Shown here: in pieces, positions 1 through 8,949 of the stretch
Layout: every line of letters begins with the position of its first letter
Position numbering within the stretch: position 1 is the first letter of the stretch
Source: Bradyrhizobium sp. S69
GTDB taxonomy: Bacteria > Pseudomonadota > Alphaproteobacteria > Rhizobiales > Xanthobacteraceae
Assembly: GCF_009766005.1 (NCBI RefSeq)
Contig: NZ_LMUK01000043.1
Coordinates: forward strand, 315,122 to 379,121
Reading direction: 5' to 3'
DNA: 64,000 nucleotides
Made by a program: the position numbers and the translations under genes
The notes under the pieces: generated by a model
What the model saw: the letters and a program-made list of their open reading frames with translations, nothing else
Databases searched by the model: none
Told to the model about the DNA's origin: nothing

Positions 1-75
1 CGATCGACCGAGGTCGTCGGGCCGCGGCTGGAGGACGAGGCCGCGGCGCTGCACGACGGCGTCTGGACGAAATAG
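1..75 (+). CDS. C-terminal fragment of an unidentified protein
   Basis: Frame 1 is open from the first base to a TAG at 73-75 and gives 24 residues ending DGVWTK. The segment has the codon style of the real genes here (G or C in third positions) and stops cleanly before an intergenic gap. It is most likely the tail of a gene that begins outside the window. Too little is present to name a family, and an accidental open frame is possible. Confidence 0.35.
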   Translation, partial: RSTEVVGPRLEDEAAALHDGVWTK

Positions 76-107
76 CGTTCGATCTTCCGCGGTCAGTCGA
101 CAGTCTG

Positions 108-365
108 TCAGTCGACGGTCTTCTTGACGGGATGGCGCCGGCGCGGCTCGGCAGCGACCGGCTCGGCGCGGAACCATGGGCTCACCGCATTATCGGTCGG
201 CATCGGTCGGCCGCTTTGGTACGCGTCCCTGGCGGCCAACCCGGCACGGACGTCCGGGCCCGGAGGCGGAGCCGCATAGTCACCGGTACCCTGTGCAAAA
301 GCCTGTGCCGTGGAGCCGAGCAGCAACGCAACGAGGATGGCCGGCAAAGCTGATTGGAACCGCAT
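108..365 (-). CDS. Small exported hypothetical protein (85 aa)
   Basis: The protein starts with a clear Sec signal peptide: MRFQSALPAILVALLLGSTA, then a likely cleavage after AQA-FAQ near residue 25. The mature part is about 60 residues, rich in Pro, Ala and Arg, and ends in a basic stretch. A GGAGAAG ribosome-binding site lies about 8 bases before the ATG. I do not recognise a family. Short proteins of this kind, conserved but uncharacterised, are common in Bradyrhizobium. It is probably periplasmic. Nothing next to it suggests a pathway. Confidence 0.65.
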   Translation of the reverse strand: MRFQSALPAILVALLLGSTAQAFAQGTGDYAAPPPGPDVRAGLAARDAYQSGRPMPTDNAVSPWFRAEPVAAEPRRRHPVKKTVD

Positions 366-392
366 GTTGAATCTTCTCCATCGATAGCGGGT

Positions 393-500
393 CTCGAGCA
401 GTTCCGGTTCTGATGGAATCAGAACCGGGCTCTAGACTCTTGTGTTTTGACGCGTTTTCTTGACGCGAACCGGTATCCACTTCGCTCGAAAACGCTCTGG
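393..500 (-). repeat. 106-bp palindromic intergenic repeat, copy 1
   Basis: This is one of four near-identical elements; the others are at 12670-12775, 33551-33656 and 40606-40711. One half is a hairpin with arms ttccggttctga and tcagaaccgg. The other half is an imperfect inverted pair built on gacgcgttttcttgacgcg, ending in cgaaaacgctct. This copy and the one at 40606 lie in the opposite orientation to the other two. The flank from 501 to 695 shows nothing else I can support. Open frames crossing it are artefacts. Confidence 0.8.
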
Positions 501-695
501 CGAATAACGCGTCGCGTTCTATCCTGATCCGCGCCGGCGCGCGGACTTTATCTCGCATTATTTTCGCACCATGTCGCGATCGAAAAAACCAATGTCGGTC
601 GGGGATTTGGCAGATCGGATGCCGTCGGGACCCGGGTTCGCAGCAGCACGATGTCGCCAAGTGGACGCATCGGCCTCTCCGATACACGCCAGCAG

Positions 696-729
696 AAATG
701 GCGCCGCGGGGAACATCGCGGCGCCATTT
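696..729 (-). terminator. Strong hairpin terminator after the Tsx-like gene
   Basis: A perfect 13-bp stem (aaatggcgccgcg pairing with cgcggcgccattt) encloses an 8-base loop. It lies about 60 bases beyond the stop of the outer-membrane channel gene that ends at 787. A short T run follows on the minus strand and a longer one (ttttt) on the plus strand, so it could work in both directions. Confidence 0.65.
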
Positions 730-786
730 TTAGCAGTTGGTGGTCTTCAGCTCAGAGCTTGGAGGCTCAGATCAGAACTTTCAGAT

Positions 787-1869
787 TTAGAACTTGGCGG
801 TAACGCCGGCATACAACGATTTCTCGGTGCAGGAGCGGTTGTTCACGCCGTTGGTGTAGCAGACCGGATTGTTGACGTTCTGGTCGTTGAGGCCGAACTT
901 GTTCTCCCAGAAGCGATAGGCGACCCAGACGTCGAGGAAGTGGGCGTATTTGGCACCGTAGACCGCCTTGCTGGCGTCGAAGGTCAAGCGGATCGGTTCG
1001 GAGTTGATTTCCATCGCGGTGTTGTTGCTAGCCTGAATGGTCGACGGCGAAGCTGCCCCCGCGCCCTTCGCGCCATAGAAACCAGCGCGACCGCTGACCG
1101 AGAAGTAGTTGATCTGTTCAGGCAGGAAACCCAGGTCCATGTAGTAGTTGATTTCCAGGGCCCAGGTTGCGTTGAAGCGCGTATTGCCGTCCGAGATGCC
1201 CGAGCAGGCATCGACCGGGAAGCACCCCGTGCCGACCAGGCCCGGCGTCAGATACGCATTGTGATTCCACTCCTGGTAATAGAGGGGAGCGATGTCGAGG
1301 AAGCCCTTGTACGGCAGGTCGAAAGCGAATTGCAGACCGGCGACGACATCTTTCTTGTTGGGCGCCAGGAACTGGTTCTCGGTTTCGCCGTCGACACCGA
1401 CTTCGAACGAGATGTTGTTCAGCACGCCACCAACGGAGAACATCTTGGTGTTGAACAGCTGATTCCAGCCGAACGTGCTGCGGATCAGGCCGTAAAACTC
1501 GGCCGCGCCGGCGCAATTACCGGGATTGGCGTTGAAGGGGTCGCCGCAAGGCGCGGCCGGGTCGGCGTGGTCGGACTTGGCCAGCGACAGGGTGATGAAG
1601 TTGGTGCCGTAGGCCCACACGTCGAAGTGGGTATAGGCATAGACCTGCTTCACGGTCTTGGCGGTGACGCCCGGATCGGTCGCATTGAACTGAACCGCGT
1701 AGGTCAGCAGGTTATCGTTGACGAAGAAGAACGGTACGTCCGCGATCGGCTTTGCCTTGGCCTTGACCGGGGGCAGATCCGCCGCATGGGCGAAGCTCAT
1801 CGGCGCGATTGTGGCAATTGCCGCAAGTGACAGCGCCGCGGCTGCAATTGCTTTAGTACGGTAGGACAT
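787..1869 (-). CDS. Outer-membrane beta-barrel channel, Tsx-like (nucleoside channel candidate)
   Basis: The product is 360 residues. A signal peptide of about 30 residues ends AHA-AD. A Pro/Lys linker is followed by alternating aromatic and polar strands, and the chain ends in Phe, as outer-membrane barrels do. The short strands around DVWAYGTNFITLSLAKSD and EFYGLIRSTFGW recall the Tsx nucleoside-specific channel family; this is recognition, not an alignment. The start at 1869 (MSYRTK) fits the signal peptide better than an upstream Met, and a GGGGGT site precedes it. It is divergent from a BmpA-type nucleoside importer, which supports a role in purine or nucleoside entry. Other porin-like families remain possible. 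Confidence 0.7.
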   Translation of the reverse strand: MSYRTKAIAAAALSLAAIATIAPMSFAHAADLPPVKAKAKPIADVPFFFVNDNLLTYAVQFNATDPGVTAKTVKQVYAYTHFDVWAYGTNFITLSLAKSDHADPAAPCGDPFNANPGNCAGAAEFYGLIRSTFGWNQLFNTKMFSVGGVLNNISFEVGVDGETENQFLAPNKKDVVAGLQFAFDLPYKGFLDIAPLYYQEWNHNAYLTPGLVGTGCFPVDACSGISDGNTRFNATWALEINYYMDLGFLPEQINYFSVSGRAGFYGAKGAGAASPSTIQASNNTAMEINSEPIRLTFDASKAVYGAKYAHFLDVWVAYRFWENKFGLNDQNVNNPVCYTNGVNNRSCTEKSLYAGVTAKF

Positions 1870-2455
1870 TCTGAATACCCCCAGAGTTAACGAGCACAAC
1901 GATCAAGGCCCTTCGAAATGACACTTGCGCCGATCACGCGAACTGCGAAGCCTCAAGTTTTTCCATGTGTTGCCGCAAGTTTCATCACGAACTCGCGATC
2001 GATCGCCGAACGATCCGCCGCCTGGACCGGAGCATCGGGTGAAAACAGAACGCGAGAGTGGGCGCAGGACGTCACGCACGTCACACTTAGGCCCATTCTA
2101 ATTGGCCTTCCGCAGCATTCTACCGCAGCGCAACCTTAGTCCTTTGCACCCGCTCGCCGCGAACCCGTGACTCCGCAACGGACGAGATGACGTTGCTCAC
2201 ATTGACGGCAGGCGTGCTGCGGCGGTTCCGATTTGCATCGACCGTTACAATTCTGCAACACGACAACGGCGGTCTTGTCGCCGAACTACCGCTCGGTCGG
2301 CCGTCAGAGGGTGGCCGAACTAATTAGCTTGAGAGAATCAGTGGTTTTTCGAATTGCCGAAGAGTTAGGCAAAAGCTGGCGCTTTTTCACTACTTACGGC
2401 GACGTTCAAATTAGCTCAGTATTGAGGCAGTCGTTCCTCGCACCCGTGAGCGCGA
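1870..2455. other. Divergent intergenic region without a gene
   Basis: These 586 bases separate the outer-membrane channel gene from the ABC importer operon, so the promoters of both should lie here. Short open frames at 1918-2139 and 2233-2487 lack ribosome-binding sites and protein-like composition. The last 150 bases are noticeably AT-richer (for example aactaattagcttg near 2318), as expected of a promoter. A repeated cacgtcac occurs near 2070-2090. I could not identify a specific operator or riboswitch. Confidence 0.5.
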
Positions 2456-4024
2456 ATGTTAGATTCAACACCCGGTCCTCGCTCTGACGAAGCGCCGTTG
2501 CTTCAGACCGTCGGGCTGACCAAGCGCTACGGTACGTTTCTCGCCAACGAAGCGATCGATATCGATATCTGGCCGCGGCAAATCCATGCCCTGCTGGGCG
2601 AGAACGGCGCCGGAAAGTCGACGCTGGTCAAAGCCATCTATGGATTGATCCAGCCGAGCGAAGGCGAAATGCGCTGGCTGGGCGAGAAAATGGTGCTGTC
2701 CGGACCGTCAGAAGCGCGCAGTCGCGGTATCGGCATGGTGTTTCAGCACTTTTCGCTGTTTGACAACCTCACCGTCGCCGAGAACGTCGCGCTCGGGCTC
2801 GACGGCAAGGAATCCTTCAAGGACATGTCGGCGCGCCTTCAGGAAGTGTCGAATGTCTATGGGCTTCCGCTCGACCCCAAACGCGAGGTCTGGCAGCTAT
2901 CGGTGGGGGAGCGTCAGCGCATCGAGATCGTCCGCGCCTTGATGCAAAACCCCAAATTCCTGATCCTCGATGAGCCGACCGCGGTGCTGACCCCGCAGGA
3001 AGCCGATCAATTGTTCGTCGTGCTGGAGCGCCTGAAGGCCGAGGGCCGCGCCATCCTCTACATCAGCCATAAGCTCGAAGAGGTGAAGCGGCTGTGCGAC
3101 ACCGCCACCATCCTGCGCGGCGGCAAGAAGGTCTCGACCTGCAACCCGAAATTTGAGACCGCCGCATCGCTCGCGCGCATGATGGTCGGCGCCGATATCA
3201 AGGAGGTCAGGGCTTCCGCCGGGCGGCAGGTCGGGATCCCGCGGCTGGTCGTCAACGATCTCAACCTCGAGCCCGACGATGCCCACGGCGTCAGGCTTGA
3301 ACACATCTCGCTCGAACTGAGGGGTGGTGAAATCTTGGGCATCGCCGGCGTCGCCGGTAACGGCCAGGATGAACTTTTCGCGGCACTTTCCGGTGAGCGG
3401 CCGTCGCGGGACCCTGGCACGGTGGTGATCGACGGCATCGCCGCGGGCCACCTCTCCATCACGCGGCGCCGCAAGCTTGGCGCAGCCTTCGTGCCCGAAG
3501 AGCGGCTCGGGCACGGCACCGCCCCGCGCATGAGACTATCCGAGAATGCGCTGCTGACCGGACACGCGGCCAGCGGCATGGTGCAGCACGGCTTTGTCAA
3601 TACCGCCGCAATGCTGCTGACGGTCGACCGCGCCACCGAGACGTTCGACGTGCGCAAGGCCAAGCGTGATCCCGAAGCCGCCAGCCTGTCGGGCGGCAAT
3701 CTGCAGAAATTCATCGTCGGCCGCGAAATCCTGCGTAACCCCGCGGTCCTGGTCGTGAGCCAGCCGACCTGGGGCGTGGATGCCGGTGCGGCCGCCGTGA
3801 TCCGGCAGGCGCTGCTCGATCTCGCCGCCAATGGCGCCGCCGTGCTGGTGACCAGCCAGGACCTCGATGAACTCGCCGAGATCACCGACCGCATCGCCGT
3901 GATGTTCCACGGCCACCTCTCCGAACCGATGCCGACCGCGGACGCCAGCCGCGAGAAACTCGGGCTGTTGATGGGCGGCAGCAGTCTCGAGCCGAAGGAG
4001 GCCACGCATGCAGTTCGTGCTTGA
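2456..4024 (+). CDS. ABC transporter ATPase with two ABC domains, purine nucleoside type
   Basis: This 522-residue protein carries two tandem ABC cassettes, the layout of sugar and nucleoside ATPases such as YufO/NupO and RbsA. The first has Walker A GENGAGKST near residue 48, signature LSVGERQR and Walker B FLILDEPT. The second has a degenerate Walker A (GVAGNGQDE) and signature LSGGNLQK, which is typical of the class. It powers the importer formed with the next two permeases and the BMP-family binding protein. The next gene overlaps by 17 bases, so translation is probably coupled. The substrate is inferred from the surrounding purine genes to be a purine nucleoside or base. Confidence 0.9.
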   Translation: MLDSTPGPRSDEAPLLQTVGLTKRYGTFLANEAIDIDIWPRQIHALLGENGAGKSTLVKAIYGLIQPSEGEMRWLGEKMVLSGPSEARSRGIGMVFQHFSLFDNLTVAENVALGLDGKESFKDMSARLQEVSNVYGLPLDPKREVWQLSVGERQRIEIVRALMQNPKFLILDEPTAVLTPQEADQLFVVLERLKAEGRAILYISHKLEEVKRLCDTATILRGGKKVSTCNPKFETAASLARMMVGADIKEVRASAGRQVGIPRLVVNDLNLEPDDAHGVRLEHISLELRGGEILGIAGVAGNGQDELFAALSGERPSRDPGTVVIDGIAAGHLSITRRRKLGAAFVPEERLGHGTAPRMRLSENALLTGHAASGMVQHGFVNTAAMLLTVDRATETFDVRKAKRDPEAASLSGGNLQKFIVGREILRNPAVLVVSQPTWGVDAGAAAVIRQALLDLAANGAAVLVTSQDLDELAEITDRIAVMFHGHLSEPMPTADASREKLGLLMGGSSLEPKEATHAVRA

Positions 4025-5099
4025 GAAGCGGACCGAGCGATCGAACACCATCGCACTGGTTTCGCCGCTGATCGCGATCGGCCTGACCATCGTGACGATG
4101 AGCATCCTGTTCGCGATTTTGGGAAAAAATCCGGTTGCAGCACTCGGCGTCTACTTCATCGATCCCTTGACCGACAGCTATTCGCTGCAGGAAATCGCGG
4201 TGAAGGCGACGCCGCTGGTGATGATCGCGGTCGGCCTGTCGCTCTGCTATCTCGCCAACGCCTGGAACATCGGCGCCGAAGGCCAATTCCTGATCGGCGC
4301 GGTCGCCGGCAGCTGGATCGCGGTGAAAACGCAAGGCACCGATGCCGGATATTGGGTGCTGCCCGCGATGCTGGCGGCCGGTGCTGCGGCGGGCGCGCTG
4401 TACGCGCTGATACCGGCGATCTGCAAGACCAGGTTCGGGGCCAGCGAGATCCTGACCAGCCTGATGCTGGTCTATGTCGCGGATCTGTTCCTGGATTATC
4501 TGGTGCGCGGCCCGTGGCGCGATCCGGCCGGCTTCAATTTCCCGACCACCGCGGAGTTCGATCCGGTCGCAACCGTTCCGGTATTGATCGCCGGCGGCCG
4601 CCTGCATCTCGGCGCCATCATTGCGCTGATCGTGGTTGCCGCGGCCAGCGTGCTGCTCGGACGCACCATCAAGGGCTTCGAAATCCGCGTCGTCGGCGCG
4701 GCACCGCGCGCCGCGCGCTTCGGCGGCTTCAACTCCGACCAGCTGATCCTTTTGACCTTCGCGATCTCGGGCGCACTGGCCGGGCTTGCCGGAATCATCG
4801 AGGTGGCAGGACCGGTCGGACATTTGCAGCCGGGCATTTCGCCCGGTTACGGCTTCACCGCGATCATCGTGGCATTTCTCGGTCGGCTGAACCCAATTGG
4901 AATATTAATTGCAGGCCTTTTCCTCGCGCTTACTTTTATCGGCGGCGAACAGGCCCAGATCGCGATGAAAATTCCGTTGGACGTCACCAAGGTGTTCCAG
5001 GGCCTCCTGCTGTTCTACGTGCTCGCCTGCGATTCCCTGATCCTCTATCGCTTCCGGCTCATCTTCGCATCGAGGCAGGTGTCCCGTGGAACTGGCTGA
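4008..5099 (+). CDS. ABC transporter permease, BmpA-type importer (subunit 1)
   Basis: This 363-residue membrane protein has about 9-10 hydrophobic segments and the BPD_transp_2 (LivM/RbsC-like) character of YufP homologues. Visible conserved stretches include YLANAWNIGAEGQF and ISGALAGLAGIIEVAGP. It begins inside the end of the ATPase gene and overlaps the second permease by 14 bases, so the three are one translational unit. With its partner it forms the translocation channel in the inner membrane. The substrate cannot be read from the permease alone. Confidence 0.88.
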   Translation: MQFVLEKRTERSNTIALVSPLIAIGLTIVTMSILFAILGKNPVAALGVYFIDPLTDSYSLQEIAVKATPLVMIAVGLSLCYLANAWNIGAEGQFLIGAVAGSWIAVKTQGTDAGYWVLPAMLAAGAAAGALYALIPAICKTRFGASEILTSLMLVYVADLFLDYLVRGPWRDPAGFNFPTTAEFDPVATVPVLIAGGRLHLGAIIALIVVAAASVLLGRTIKGFEIRVVGAAPRAARFGGFNSDQLILLTFAISGALAGLAGIIEVAGPVGHLQPGISPGYGFTAIIVAFLGRLNPIGILIAGLFLALTFIGGEQAQIAMKIPLDVTKVFQGLLLFYVLACDSLILYRFRLIFASRQVSRGTG

Positions 5100-6003
5100 A
5101 GCCATCATCCTGTCGGTGCTCGCGGCATCGACGCCTCTGCTGATCGCGGCCACCGGCGAACTGGTGACCGAACGCTCCGGCGTTCTCAATCTCGGCGTCG
5201 AGGGCATGATGATCGTCGGTGCGGCCTGCGGCTTCGGCGGGGCGTGGCTGTCCGGCTCGATCATCGTCGGCGCGGTGTGCGGAATAGTCGCCGGCACCCT
5301 GCTGTCGCTGATCTTTGCGATGATGACTCTCGGCCTCGCGGTCAACCAGGTCGCCTCGGGCCTGGCGCTGACCATCCTCGGCATCGGACTATCCGGCCTG
5401 ATCGGCGCCGGCTTCGTCGGCGAACGGATTACACCGGCGGCGCACCTGCACATCCCCGGCCTGACCGACATCCCGCTGGTCGGCCGCATCCTGTTCGGCG
5501 AAGACGCGTTCGTCTATCTGTCGCTGGCGCTTGTGGTCGGCGTCTGGTGGTTCCTGTACAAGACCCGCGCCGGGTTGATTTTGCGAGCTTGCGGCGACAA
5601 CCATACGTCGGCGCATGCGCTCGGCTATCCCGTGTTGCGGATCCGGATGTACGCGGTGATGTTCGGCGGCGCCTGTGCCGGCCTCGCCGGCGCTTATTTG
5701 CCGCTGGCCTATACGCCGTTCTTCATTCCCGGCATGACCGCCGGCCGCGGCTGGATCGCGCTGGCACTGACGGTGTTCGCATCATGGCGACCGGGGCGCC
5801 TCGTGATCGGCGCCTATCTGTTCGGCGCGGTCACCATCCTGCAATTGCATGCACAAGGCGCTGGCATCGGAATTCCGTCGCAGTTCATGTCGTCATTGCC
5901 TTACCTCGCGACCGTGATCGTGCTGGTGGCGCTATCGCGCGCCCGCACCGGCGGCTCGACCGCGCCGGCGGCGCTGGGCACCGTGTTCGTGCCCGATCGC
6001 TGA
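5086..6003 (+). CDS. ABC transporter permease, BmpA-type importer (subunit 2)
   Basis: This 305-residue BPD_transp_2 permease resembles YufQ. The N-terminal segment ATGELVTERSGVLNLGVEGM is the family hallmark, followed by repeated hydrophobic helices and a GLAGAYLPL helix. The gene starts within the preceding permease and is followed 76 bases later by the binding protein. Together with the neighbouring permease and ATPase it should complete a high-affinity purine or nucleoside importer. No unusual features were seen. Confidence 0.88.
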   Translation: MELAEAIILSVLAASTPLLIAATGELVTERSGVLNLGVEGMMIVGAACGFGGAWLSGSIIVGAVCGIVAGTLLSLIFAMMTLGLAVNQVASGLALTILGIGLSGLIGAGFVGERITPAAHLHIPGLTDIPLVGRILFGEDAFVYLSLALVVGVWWFLYKTRAGLILRACGDNHTSAHALGYPVLRIRMYAVMFGGACAGLAGAYLPLAYTPFFIPGMTAGRGWIALALTVFASWRPGRLVIGAYLFGAVTILQLHAQGAGIGIPSQFMSSLPYLATVIVLVALSRARTGGSTAPAALGTVFVPDR

Positions 6004-6079
6004 ATTGATAATCCCGGGCGTGCGTGATGGGGCGCGCCGTCCTGGACTGTGGTACCCCCGATTGTTTGGAGAATTGACG

Positions 6080-7171
6080 ATGAGGAAGACACTTCTTGCA
6101 GCTGCCGCGGCGTTTCTGCTGGCCGGCAGTATCAGCGCCGGTATCAGCACCAGCGCCTGGGCCGCCGACAAGCTGAAAGTCGGGTTCATTTATCTGGGAC
6201 CGGTCGGAGACCTCGGCTGGACCTACCAGCACGAACTGGCGCGCCAGGCGCTGGTCAAGGAATTCGGCGACAAGGTCGAGACCACCTATCTCGAGAACGT
6301 TCCCGAAGGCCCCGACGCCGAGCGCGCCATCGAGCAACTGGTTCGCGCCGGCAACAAGCTGATCTTCACCACATCGTTCGGTTACATGGACCCGACCCTG
6401 AAGGTCGCGAAGAAGTACCCCGACGTGCATTTCGAACATTGCTCGGGCTACAAGCGCGATGCCAACATGGCGACCTATTCGTCGCGCTGGTATCAGGGCC
6501 GTTACATCCAGGGCCAGATCGCGGCCAAGATGTCGAAATCGGGCGTGCTCGGTTACATCGGCTCGTTCCCGATCCCCGAAGTCGTCTCGGGCATCAACGC
6601 CACCATGCTGGGCGCGCAGTCGATCAACCCCAATATCAAGGTCAAGATCATCTGGGCCAATTCGTGGTTCGACCCGGGCAAGGAAGCCGACTCCGCCAAG
6701 GCGTTGCTCGATCAGGGCGCGGACGTGATCATGCAGCACACCGACTCACCGGCGGCGATGCAGATCGCAAGCGAGCGCGGCAAGGTCGCGTTCGGCCAGG
6801 ATTCCGAAATGATCAAGTTCGGACCGAAGTCGCAGCTCACCTCGATCATGGATACCTGGGCGCCCTACTACATCTCGCGCGTGAAGGCCCAGCTCGACGG
6901 CACCTGGAAATCCGAGGACACCTGGGGCGGGCTCGAAACCAAGATGTTCCAGATGGCGCCCTACACCAACATGCCTGACGACGTGAAGAAGATGGCCGAA
7001 GACACCGAGGCCGCCATCACCGCCGGCAAGCTGCAACCGTTCAAATGCCCGGTCGTGGACCAGGACGGCAAGGAAGTCGAATGCAAGGGCGGCGACCATC
7101 TCGGCGATGGACAGGTGCTCGGCATGAACTTCTACGTCAAGGGCATCGACGACAAGATGCCGGGCAAGTAA
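6080..7171 (+). CDS. BMP-family periplasmic substrate-binding protein
   Basis: This 363-residue protein has a Sec signal peptide (MRKTLLAAAAAFLLAG, cleaved near WAA-DK) and the BmpA/PnrA fold. Family features include VGFIYLGPVGDLGW at the mature N terminus, the GNKLIFTTSFGYMDP segment, and LLDQGADVIMQHTDSP. The ATG at 6080 is preceded by GGAG and suits the signal peptide; an in-frame upstream start at 6005 does not. BMP proteins bind purine nucleosides and related compounds. Unlike Borrelia BmpA there is no lipobox Cys, so it should be a soluble periplasmic protein. Its place before deaminase and dehydrogenase genes supports a purine ligand. Confidence 0.9.
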   Translation: MRKTLLAAAAAFLLAGSISAGISTSAWAADKLKVGFIYLGPVGDLGWTYQHELARQALVKEFGDKVETTYLENVPEGPDAERAIEQLVRAGNKLIFTTSFGYMDPTLKVAKKYPDVHFEHCSGYKRDANMATYSSRWYQGRYIQGQIAAKMSKSGVLGYIGSFPIPEVVSGINATMLGAQSINPNIKVKIIWANSWFDPGKEADSAKALLDQGADVIMQHTDSPAAMQIASERGKVAFGQDSEMIKFGPKSQLTSIMDTWAPYYISRVKAQLDGTWKSEDTWGGLETKMFQMAPYTNMPDDVKKMAEDTEAAITAGKLQPFKCPVVDQDGKEVECKGGDHLGDGQVLGMNFYVKGIDDKMPGK

Positions 7172-7194
7172 CCCCGGCACCGCGCGAAACGAAA

Positions 7195-7228
7195 GGGTCC
7201 GGGCAGCAATGCCCGGGCCCAGTCTTTT
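7195..7228 (+). terminator. Rho-independent terminator of the purine importer operon
   Basis: A GC-rich stem (gggtccgggca with tgcccgggccc) and a short loop are followed by agtctttt. It begins 24 bases after the binding-protein stop codon. This is a textbook intrinsic terminator closing the four-gene importer operon. Confidence 0.8.
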
Positions 7229-7250
7229 AACAGGCCATCCACTCGCTCAG

Positions 7251-7387
7251 ACGTCATCCTGAGGTGCGCGCACTTTCTTGCGCGCCTCGAAGGATGGCCG
7301 CACGGACTGCGCTGAACACCATCCTTCGAGGCGCGCCAAAGATGGCGCGCACCTCAGGATGACGTCCAGGATAGCTTCACAGGCTCT
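7251..7387. repeat. Inverted 'catcctgaggtgcgcgc' repeat, copy 1
   Basis: Two long arms (cgtcatcctgaggtgcgcgc and its complement ending at 7365) flank an inner pair built on cctcgaaggatgg and ccatccttcgagg. The whole can fold into a cruciform or long hairpin. A second copy with the same order lies at 32168-32302. This element is recognisable as a dispersed intergenic repeat of Bradyrhizobium and Rhodopseudomonas. It sits between two convergent genes and may add to termination. Confidence 0.8.
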
Positions 7388-7545
7388 GAGGAGCGGCCAC
7401 GCAGGCAAGTCTACGCTGCCTGCGTAGACTCGGCAGCAGGCCGCGTCTCAAGGGATGGTTTTGTGGCGCATGGTTCGAGACGCGCGCGCCGGACAGCGCA
7501 AGTGCGCTGCCGGGAGAGCGCGCTCCTCACCATGACGGTCGCACT
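7388..7545. repeat. Cluster of short hairpins between convergent genes
   Basis: Three inverted pairs occur in sequence: agtctacgc/gcgtagact (7408-7430), cgcgtctc/gagacgcg (7442-7484) and cagcgca/tgcgctg (7494-7508). The last portion ends in gcgctcctcaccatgac, another dispersed rhizobial repeat motif. No gene is present. The stretch most likely represents stacked palindromic repeat units. It may also stop transcription of the deaminase gene that ends at 7551. Confidence 0.5.
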
Positions 7546-7550
7546 GTTGC

Positions 7551-8897
7551 CTACCCCACCTGCATTGCATGCGCGGCGGCACTGTGGCGGCGGATCAAAT
7601 CGGGGACATCGAGGCCCGGGATCGCACCGTCGGTGACGGCCCATTTGCCGCCGACCATGACGCGGTCGGCGCGATGCGCGCCGCACAGCACCAGCGCGGC
7701 CAGCGGATCGCCATGGCCGGAAAACCGCAATTCGTCGAGCTTGAACATCGCGAGGTCGGCGACTTTGCCGACCTCGATCTCACCAAGTTCGGGCCGGCCG
7801 ACGCAGGCCGCCGATCCCTTGGTGGCCCAGCGCAGCGCGTCCTTGTGGCTGACGCGGCCGACGCCGTAGCGCGCCCGTTGCAGCAGAAACGCGGCCCGCA
7901 CTTCCTGCATCAGATTGGATCCGTCGTTGGAGGCCGAGCCGTCGACCCCGAGGCCGATTCCTATCCCCGCCTCCTCCATGTCGCAGACCGGACAGCAGCC
8001 CGACGCCAGGATCTGGTTGCTGCAGGCGCAATGGCTGATCGCGGTTTTAGCCTTGCCGAGCCGCTTGATCTCGTCGGAATTGAAGAAGATGCCATGGGCG
8101 AGCCAGGTCCGCGCGTTGAGCCAGCCGCATTGCTCGAGATAATCGAGCGGGCGGCAGCCATGCATCTGCTCGCAAAATTTGTTCTCGTCTTCGGTTTCCG
8201 CCAGATGGGTGTGCAGGCGGACATCGAGTTTCGAGGCGAGATCGGCAGTGGCGCGCATCAGCGATGTCGTGACCGAAAACGGCGAGCACGGCGCCAGCGC
8301 GATCTGCACCATGGCGTCCTCGCCGCGCTGGTGATGCTTGGCGACCACGCGTTCGCTGTCGGCCAGGATGGTGTCTTCGTCCTGCACCACGCTGTCGGGC
8401 GGCAAGCCGCCGTCGCGCTGCGAACGGTTCATCGAGCCGCGCGTCAGCAGCGCCCGCATCCCAAGACGCTTGGCCACCGCGACCTCGATATCGACGGCGT
8501 CCTCAAGCCCTGCCGGAAAAACGTAATGATGATCGGTCGTGGTGGTGCAGCCGGACAGCAATAATTCCGACATCGCGACGGTGACACCGAGTTCGAGGTT
8601 CTTCGGCGTCAGCCGCGCCCAGACTGGATACAGCGCCTGCAACCATGGAAACAGCTCACGATCCAGCGCCGCCGGCAGCGCCCGGGTCAGCGTCTGGTAG
8701 AAATGGTGGTGGGTATTGATCAGGCCGGGCACCACCACATGGTCGCCGGCCTCGAAGAACGCGGCGGCGGTCGCGGGTTGACCGCCCCTGGGCACCAGTT
8801 CGACAATCCTGCCGTTTTTGACGACGATGCCGCGCTCCGCGCCTTCGGCCAGAATAGCCAGGGGGTCTTTGATCCAGATCGCGTGGGGATGGTCCAT
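7551..8897 (-). CDS. 8-oxoguanine deaminase-type aminohydrolase
   Basis: This 448-residue amidohydrolase has the metal-binding NTHHH near residue 60, TDHHY near 120, HTHLAET near 230, the SHCACSNQILASG segment and a late Asp in GVDGSASND. These features, with LAPCSPFSV and CPVCDME, match the 8-oxoguanine deaminase branch (EC 3.5.4.32) better than GuaD guanine deaminase. It would turn 8-oxoguanine into uric acid and ammonia. It is divergent from a molybdenum hydroxylase gene pair, an arrangement like E. coli ssnA beside ygfM-xdhD. Guanine or another aminopurine could also be a substrate. A GGAGAGG site precedes the ATG. Confidence 0.85.
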   Translation of the reverse strand: MDHPHAIWIKDPLAILAEGAERGIVVKNGRIVELVPRGGQPATAAAFFEAGDHVVVPGLINTHHHFYQTLTRALPAALDRELFPWLQALYPVWARLTPKNLELGVTVAMSELLLSGCTTTTDHHYVFPAGLEDAVDIEVAVAKRLGMRALLTRGSMNRSQRDGGLPPDSVVQDEDTILADSERVVAKHHQRGEDAMVQIALAPCSPFSVTTSLMRATADLASKLDVRLHTHLAETEDENKFCEQMHGCRPLDYLEQCGWLNARTWLAHGIFFNSDEIKRLGKAKTAISHCACSNQILASGCCPVCDMEEAGIGIGLGVDGSASNDGSNLMQEVRAAFLLQRARYGVGRVSHKDALRWATKGSAACVGRPELGEIEVGKVADLAMFKLDELRFSGHGDPLAALVLCGAHRADRVMVGGKWAVTDGAIPGLDVPDLIRRHSAAAHAMQVG

Positions 8898-8949
8898 GGC
8901 CTGCGGCCTCTCCGGAATGGGCTCAAGAGCGTGGCTTACGTTACCTCAC

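Noticed and set aside
280..687. Open frame of 135 codons over the first 106-bp repeat
   Set aside because: Most of it is the repeat element; the same peptide pieces (such as GSREENASKQK) recur at the other copies in unrelated contexts.
571..1830. Open frame of 419 codons on the plus strand over the outer-membrane channel gene
   Set aside because: The minus-strand frame has a signal peptide and a C-terminal Phe; the plus-strand frame crosses a terminator hairpin and has no family pattern.
1918..2487. Two short plus-strand open frames before the ABC importer operon
   Set aside because: They have no ribosome-binding site, no protein-like pattern, and lie in a probable promoter region.
7388..7545. 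Hairpin cluster as a small CRISPR array
   Set aside because: The palindromes differ from each other and there are no equal spacers or regular repeats.
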